DNA of 56,144 bases from Flavobacteriaceae bacterium UBA5534 (GTDB taxonomy: Bacteria > Bacteroidota > Bacteroidia > Flavobacteriales > Flavobacteriaceae): assembly GCA_002426015.1 (NCBI GenBank), contig DINS01000017.1, forward strand, positions 1-56,144, in the 5' to 3' direction. The notes under the pieces were generated by a model that saw only the letters and a list, made by a program, of their open reading frames with translations, did not search any database and was not told the DNA's origin. Positions 51,861-56,144 of the stretch are shown in pieces; the stretch's first letter is position 1; the number at the start of each line of letters is the position of its first letter. The translations under genes and the position numbers were made by a program.

Positions 51861-53869
51861 TGCAAGTAACTACAGCAACGTTTAAAGATCAAATTTTAGA
51901 AGGTATTCCTAGTATATTACCTCAACCAAAACCATACGAGGCATCAATAAATCATGCACCAAAGCGTAAAGAGATACTTACTGACGAGGAAAAAAAGCTA
52001 GCATTACGAAACGCATTACGCTATTTTGATAAAAAATTCCATGCAGAATTACTTCCAGAATTTAAGCACGAATTAGATACTTACGGACGTATTTATATGT
52101 ATCGTTTGCGCCCAGATTATAAAATGTATGCGCGACCAATTGATGAATATCCTGCAAAATCAAAACAAGCTGCAGCTATAATATTAATGATACAGAATAA
52201 TCTGGATTATGCAGTTGCACAGCATCCTCATGAATTAATTACTTATGGTGGTAATGGAGGAGTATTTTCTAACTGGGCTCAATACAGATTAACCATGAAG
52301 TATTTAGCAGAAATGACTAATGAGCAAACACTTGTTATGTATTCTGGACATCCAATGGGATTGTTTCCAAGTCATAAAGATGCACCAAGAGTTGTGGTTA
52401 CAAACGGAATGATGATTCCTAATTACTCTAAACCTGATGATTGGGAAAAATTTAATGCATTAGGAGTGACTCAATATGGACAGATGACTGCAGGAAGCTA
52501 TATGTATATTGGACCACAAGGTATTGTTCATGGCACAACTATTACGGTGTTAAATGGTTTCAGAAAAATAAAAAAATCGCCGAAAGGAAACTTGTTTGTT
52601 ACGTCTGGATTAGGAGGTATGTCAGGAGCACAACCAAAAGCTGGTAACATAGCTGGATGTATTACAGTTTGTGCAGAAGTAAACCCAAAAATCACTCAAG
52701 TTAGATTAGACCAAGGATGGATAGACGAAAAAATTACCGATTTAAACGCGCTTGTTGCTCGAGTAAAAAAAGCTAAAGCTGAACAAGAAACAGTTTCAAT
52801 TGCTTATTTAGGAAATATAGTTGAAGTCTGGGAGAAGTTCGATGAAGCAGATATACATATCGATTTAGGAAGTGATCAAACTTCACTTCATAATCCTTGG
52901 GCTGGAGGTTATTATCCTGTAGATATTTCATTTGAAGATGCCAATAATATGATGGCAAACAATCCACAATTATTTAAAGAAAAGGTTCAAGAAACATTGC
53001 GTCGCCATGCTAAAGCAATTAATAAACACACCGCAAAAGGTACTTACTTTTTTGATTACGGAAATGCATTTCTATTAGAAGCTTCTCGAGCAGGCGCTGA
53101 TGTAATGTCAGATAATCCAACTTTAGGACGTGAGTTTAAATATCCAAGTTATGTTCAAGACATAATGGGTCCAATGTGTTTTGATTATGGATTTGGACCA
53201 TTTCGTTGGGTTTGTGCTTCAGGAAAACCAGAAGATTTAGCTAAAACAGATGCTATTGCCTGTAAAGTTCTTGAAGAAATAAAGACTAATTCACCTGAAG
53301 AAATTCAGCAACAAATGTCTGATAACATCCAATGGATAAAAGGAGCTCAAAAAAATAAATTAGTAGTTGGTTCGCAAGCAAGAATACTATATGCTGATGC
53401 AGAAGGTAGAATGAAAATTGCAAAAGCTTTTAATGATGCAATTGCAAAAGGAGAGATTGGATATGTTGTTTTAGGTCGTGATCATCATGATGTTTCAGGA
53501 ACAGATTCACCATATAGAGAAACTAGTAATATTTATGATGGATCTCGCTTTACGGCAGATATGGCAATACATAATGTTATTGGAGATAGCTTTAGAGGAG
53601 CAACTTGGGTAAGCATCCATAATGGTGGTGGTGTTGGTTGGGGAGAAGTTATAAATGGTGGATTTGGTATGGTTCTTGATGGTACTACAGACGCAGAAAG
53701 ACGCTTAAAATCAATGCTATTTTGGGATGTAAATAACGGAATAGCAAGACGAAGTTGGGCTAGAAATGAAGAAGCTGTTTTTGCTATTAAACGTGCTATG
53801 GAAGTAGAACCAAATCTAAAAGTAACACTTCCTCATACGGTTGATGATGAATTATTGAACTCGTTATAA
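51860..53869 (+). CDS. hutU: Urocanate hydratase (long form)
   Basis: The 669-residue NAD-dependent enzyme converts urocanate to imidazolonepropionate in histidine degradation. Family segments are clear: YGGNGGVFSNWAQYRLTMKYL, QTLVMYSGHPMGLFPSH, TSGLGGMSGAQPKAGNIAGC, DQTSLHNPWAGGYYPV, RIDHHD-like LGRDHHDVSGTDSP, and VSIHNGGGVGWGEVINGGFG (quoted in part). Length is near that of the longer group, about 670 residues, rather than the roughly 555 residues of typical proteobacterial HutU. The other hut genes are not in the window. The next gene follows by 18 bases and is unrelated in function as far as can be seen. Confidence 0.96.
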   Translation: MQVTTATFKDQILEGIPSILPQPKPYEASINHAPKRKEILTDEEKKLALRNALRYFDKKFHAELLPEFKHELDTYGRIYMYRLRPDYKMYARPIDEYPAKSKQAAAIILMIQNNLDYAVAQHPHELITYGGNGGVFSNWAQYRLTMKYLAEMTNEQTLVMYSGHPMGLFPSHKDAPRVVVTNGMMIPNYSKPDDWEKFNALGVTQYGQMTAGSYMYIGPQGIVHGTTITVLNGFRKIKKSPKGNLFVTSGLGGMSGAQPKAGNIAGCITVCAEVNPKITQVRLDQGWIDEKITDLNALVARVKKAKAEQETVSIAYLGNIVEVWEKFDEADIHIDLGSDQTSLHNPWAGGYYPVDISFEDANNMMANNPQLFKEKVQETLRRHAKAINKHTAKGTYFFDYGNAFLLEASRAGADVMSDNPTLGREFKYPSYVQDIMGPMCFDYGFGPFRWVCASGKPEDLAKTDAIACKVLEEIKTNSPEEIQQQMSDNIQWIKGAQKNKLVVGSQARILYADAEGRMKIAKAFNDAIAKGEIGYVVLGRDHHDVSGTDSPYRETSNIYDGSRFTADMAIHNVIGDSFRGATWVSIHNGGGVGWGEVINGGFGMVLDGTTDAERRLKSMLFWDVNNGIARRSWARNEEAVFAIKRAMEVEPNLKVTLPHTVDDELLNSL

Positions 53870-53887
53870 TCATAAATAAAAATTGCA

Positions 53888-54433
53888 ATGAAAAAAATTA
53901 TGAAAACTTTACCGTTGTTACTATTATTAGTAATGGTAGCAACCTCATGCAGCTCTGTAAGAGTGGCGTCTGACTATGACAAAAATGCAAATTTTAGTCA
54001 ATTTAAAACTTTTGCATTTTATAAAACAGGAATTGACAAAGCCGAAATTAGTGACCTTGACAAACGTCGAATTCTTCGTGCTATTGAATCAGAATTATTA
54101 GCTAAAGGGTTTACAAAATCTGAAAACCCAGACATGCTTGTAAGTATCTTTACCAAATCTCGTGAAAAAGTAAATGTTTACAATAACGGTTTTGGCCCTT
54201 ATGGATATGGTTGGGGCTGGAGTCCTTACTATTGGAATACTGGATACAGTTCAGTATCAACATCGACTGAAGGCACTTTGTATATTGATCTAATCGATGC
54301 CAACAAAAAAGAGCTAGTTTGGCAAGGAATGGGTACAGGTTATTTGACTCAAAAAATGGATAAAAAAGAAGAACGAATTAAAGAATTTGTTTCAAAAATT
54401 ATGGAAAAATATCCTCCAGGAATGGTTCAATAA
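53888..54433 (+). CDS. DUF4136 lipoprotein
   Basis: The 181-residue protein has a lipoprotein signal (MVATSC, Cys21). The mature part shows DUF4136 marks: VASDYDKNANFSQFKTFAFY near the start, RRILRAIESELLAKGF in the middle, a Gly/Tyr/Trp-rich loop (FGPYGYGWGWSPYYW) and TLYIDLIDANKKELVWQG. It is an envelope lipoprotein of unknown role. The gene starts 18 bases after hutU and ends at a strong terminator, so it probably shares the hutU transcript. Confidence 0.88.
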   Translation: MKKIMKTLPLLLLLVMVATSCSSVRVASDYDKNANFSQFKTFAFYKTGIDKAEISDLDKRRILRAIESELLAKGFTKSENPDMLVSIFTKSREKVNVYNNGFGPYGYGWGWSPYYWNTGYSSVSTSTEGTLYIDLIDANKKELVWQGMGTGYLTQKMDKKEERIKEFVSKIMEKYPPGMVQ

Positions 54434-54448
54434 ACATAATCTTAAAAT

Positions 54449-54487
54449 AAAAAAAGCATCAATAGGTAATTATTGATGCTTTTTTTT
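54449..54487 (+). terminator. Intrinsic terminator of the DUF5522-hutU-DUF4136 unit
   Basis: GCATCAATA pairs with TATTGATGC around a six-base loop, extended by A and T tracts and followed by T residues. Confidence 0.88.
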
Positions 54488-54509
54488 ATCCCTTAAATCA
54501 CCACTACTT

Positions 54510-54538
54510 TTGGCTTCACTTTTAAAACCCTATCTTTG
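54510..54538 (+). promoter_or_regulatory. Consensus promoter of the SulP transporter gene
   Basis: TTG (54510-54512), 18 bases, then TATCTTTG (54531-54538). The predicted leader to the ATG at 54562 is about 17-20 bases. This is one of the cleanest promoters in the window. Confidence 0.7.
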
Positions 54539-54561
54539 CCGACTTTCAGAATAACCGAATT

Positions 54562-56144
54562 ATGATATTAGGACAAAAAACCAGAACCAATTTTACCCAA
54601 AACCCAAAAAACGATATTCTTTCAGGATTAACTGTAGCTTTAGCATTGGTTCCAGAAGCTGTCGCATTTGCATTCGTCGCTGGTGTTGACCCTCTTGTTG
54701 GCCTTTACGGAGCTTTTATGATGGGAATTGTCACAGCTTTATTTGGAGGACGTCCAGGAATGATTTCTGGTGCTACAGGCGCAATGGCTGTAGTTATGGT
54801 GCATTTAATTCAGAAAGGAAATGAAGTTGGGATTACTTTAGATAACCCTGTTGAGAATCTTGGTTTGCAATGGTTATTTATCACACTTCTATTCGTTGGA
54901 GCAATTCAAATTCTCGCTGGTGTCTTTAAATTAGGAAAGTTTGTTCGGCTAATCCCTCATCCAGTGATGATGGGCTTTGTTAATGGTTTAGCAATTGTTA
55001 TTTTCTTGTCTCAACTAGGCTTATTTAAAGAAACTGTAAATGGTGAAAGCCAATTTATGACTGGACAAGCACTTTGGACCATGTTAGGCTTTGTGGCTTT
55101 AACTATGGGTATTATGTATGGTTTACCAAAATTGACAAAAAAAATTCCTGCTGCTTTATTGGCAATAATAGTAGTAGCATGTATAACAATTTTTGGAGGT
55201 ATTGAAGTAAGTACAGTTGGTTCATTTATAAAAGATGGTGGAGGCGAAGGTCTTCAAGGAACACTACCTACATTCCAAGATCAAATATTTACATTATTTT
55301 ATACACTACAAGGTCATTGGGATTTAATTTTATCTACAGCTTTTATACTTGCTGCAGTTGGTTTAATTGAGTCACTTATGACACTAAATTTAGTTGATGA
55401 AATTACAGAAACAAGAGGAAACGGAAATAGAGAATGTGTCGCTCAAGGTGGTGCAAATATCTTAAACGGACTCTTTGGTGGAATGGGTGGATGTGCTATG
55501 ATTGGACAATCGATTATTAATGTAGATTCTGGTGGACGAGGTCGTCTTTCTGGTGCAGTTGCAGCAATCGCTTTACTATGTTTTGTATTATTTGGCGCTC
55601 CTTTAATTGAGCAAATTCCTATTGCTGCACTTGTTGGCGTCATGTTTATGGTTGTTATAGGAACTTTTGCTTGGAGTAGTTTCAGGATTATTAGAAAAAT
55701 TCCTTTATCGGACGCTATTGTTTTAATTGCAGTTTCTGCAATCACTGTCTGGAAAGATTTGGCTGTTGCAGTTATAGCAGGTGTCATTATATCGGCTTTA
55801 GTATTTGCTTGGAAAAATGCAACTATGATTAGAGCTCGCAAACGCATACAAGCTGATGGTACTAAAACTTATGAAATTTGGGGTCCATTATTTTTTGGTT
55901 CAGTCCAAAATTTCAATGCTAAATTTGATGTGAAAAATGATCCACAAAACGTTGAAATAGATTTTGTTGAATCTCGTGTAAGTGATCATTCTGCATTAGA
56001 AGCTATTTTTAATTTAGTCAATAAATATGAAGCTGAAGGGAAAACGATTAAATTGAAACATTTAAGTGAAGACTGTAAGGCTTTAATGTATAAGGCTAGT
56101 CCTAAATTTAAAGAAGTAATCGTTGAAGCTGTTGACGACCCTCG
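54562..56144 (+). CDS. SulP-family anion transporter, 3' end cut by window
   Basis: The gene is open from ATG 54562 to the window end (527 codons). The product begins MILGQKTRTNFTQNPKND and enters the membrane with the SulP opening DILSGLTVALALVPEAVAFA. Further marks are VGLYGAFMMGIVTALFGGRPGMISGATGAMA, split here as FGGRPGMISGATGAMA, PHPVMMGFVNGLAI and a later FGGMGGCAMIGQS. About 10-12 membrane helices are followed by a cytoplasmic STAS-like region from about residue 430 (YEIWGPLFFGSVQNF, EIDFVESRVSDHSALEAI). Substrate could be sulfate, bicarbonate or another anion; the sequence does not decide. The stop lies beyond 56144. Confidence 0.93.
   Translation, partial: MILGQKTRTNFTQNPKNDILSGLTVALALVPEAVAFAFVAGVDPLVGLYGAFMMGIVTALFGGRPGMISGATGAMAVVMVHLIQKGNEVGITLDNPVENLGLQWLFITLLFVGAIQILAGVFKLGKFVRLIPHPVMMGFVNGLAIVIFLSQLGLFKETVNGESQFMTGQALWTMLGFVALTMGIMYGLPKLTKKIPAALLAIIVVACITIFGGIEVSTVGSFIKDGGGEGLQGTLPTFQDQIFTLFYTLQGHWDLILSTAFILAAVGLIESLMTLNLVDEITETRGNGNRECVAQGGANILNGLFGGMGGCAMIGQSIINVDSGGRGRLSGAVAAIALLCFVLFGAPLIEQIPIAALVGVMFMVVIGTFAWSSFRIIRKIPLSDAIVLIAVSAITVWKDLAVAVIAGVIISALVFAWKNATMIRARKRIQADGTKTYEIWGPLFFGSVQNFNAKFDVKNDPQNVEIDFVESRVSDHSALEAIFNLVNKYEAEGKTIKLKHLSEDCKALMYKASPKFKEVIVEAVDDP

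Noticed and set aside
55443..55847. 134-residue reverse-strand frame inside the SulP gene
   Set aside because: Antisense to a well-conserved transporter; no family resemblance or promoter.

Overview
The window reads as chromosomal DNA of a marine-type Bacteroidota, most likely family Flavobacteriaceae. Evidence seen directly: low GC with A/T-rich gaps, SusC/SusD genes, several proteins with type IX secretion (T9SS) C-terminal sorting domains, DUF5522 and DUF2157/GDYXXLXY genes, and repeated matches to the Bacteroidota sigma factor element TAnnTTTG upstream of genes, sometimes with a TTG about 17-23 bases further upstream. No tRNA, rRNA, CRISPR array, insertion sequence or phage gene was recognised. 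No species is assigned.

Layout. 1-9.6 kb (minus strand): a putative porin, a T9SS-secreted subtilisin-like protease, and a SusC-SusD-lipoprotein uptake operon. 9.8-15.7 kb (plus): RNase HII (TTG start), a large lipoprotein with a propeller-like half, an OmpA-family protein, a nucleoid-associated protein and a DUF2007 protein. 15.7-17.1 kb (minus): a membrane protein, lipB and a YqaE/Pmp3 peptide. 17.2-24.4 kb (plus): a membrane-tethered LuxR-type regulator, a DUF1573 protein, lysS, a diheme cytochrome lipoprotein and a large zinc metalloprotease. 24.4-31 kb (minus): two overlapping alpha/beta hydrolase paralogues, an M49-like peptidase, the GDYXXLXY/DUF2157 pair and three small membrane proteins, one of only 49 residues. 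31.1-33.7 kb (plus): a helical solenoid protein and two small secreted Spy-like proteins. 33.7-36.7 kb (minus): an operon of a PLP-dependent deaminase-family protein, a glucosaminidase-LysM lipoprotein and hemL. 36.9-51.3 kb (plus): a small secreted protein and three giant T9SS cargo proteins. 51.3-56.1 kb: an HExxH protein (minus), DUF5522-hutU, a DUF4136 lipoprotein and a SulP transporter cut by the window end.

How genes may work together. The SusCD operon next to a secreted subtilase suggests an extracellular protein or peptide utilisation locus (inference). The three giant surface proteins share a roughly 570-600 residue C-terminal chassis but carry different N-terminal heads (CUB repeats; glycine-rich plus GEVED; DNRLRE-like), which looks like tandem duplication followed by head swapping. 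Other loci are housekeeping: protein lipoylation, tetrapyrrole synthesis, lysyl-tRNA charging and histidine degradation.

No clearly unprecedented system was proven. The best candidates for new biology are the three-protein surface cluster, the membrane-bound LuxR regulator with a palindrome just downstream, and the three-gene small membrane protein operon. All family assignments come from reading the sequence; no database search was run.
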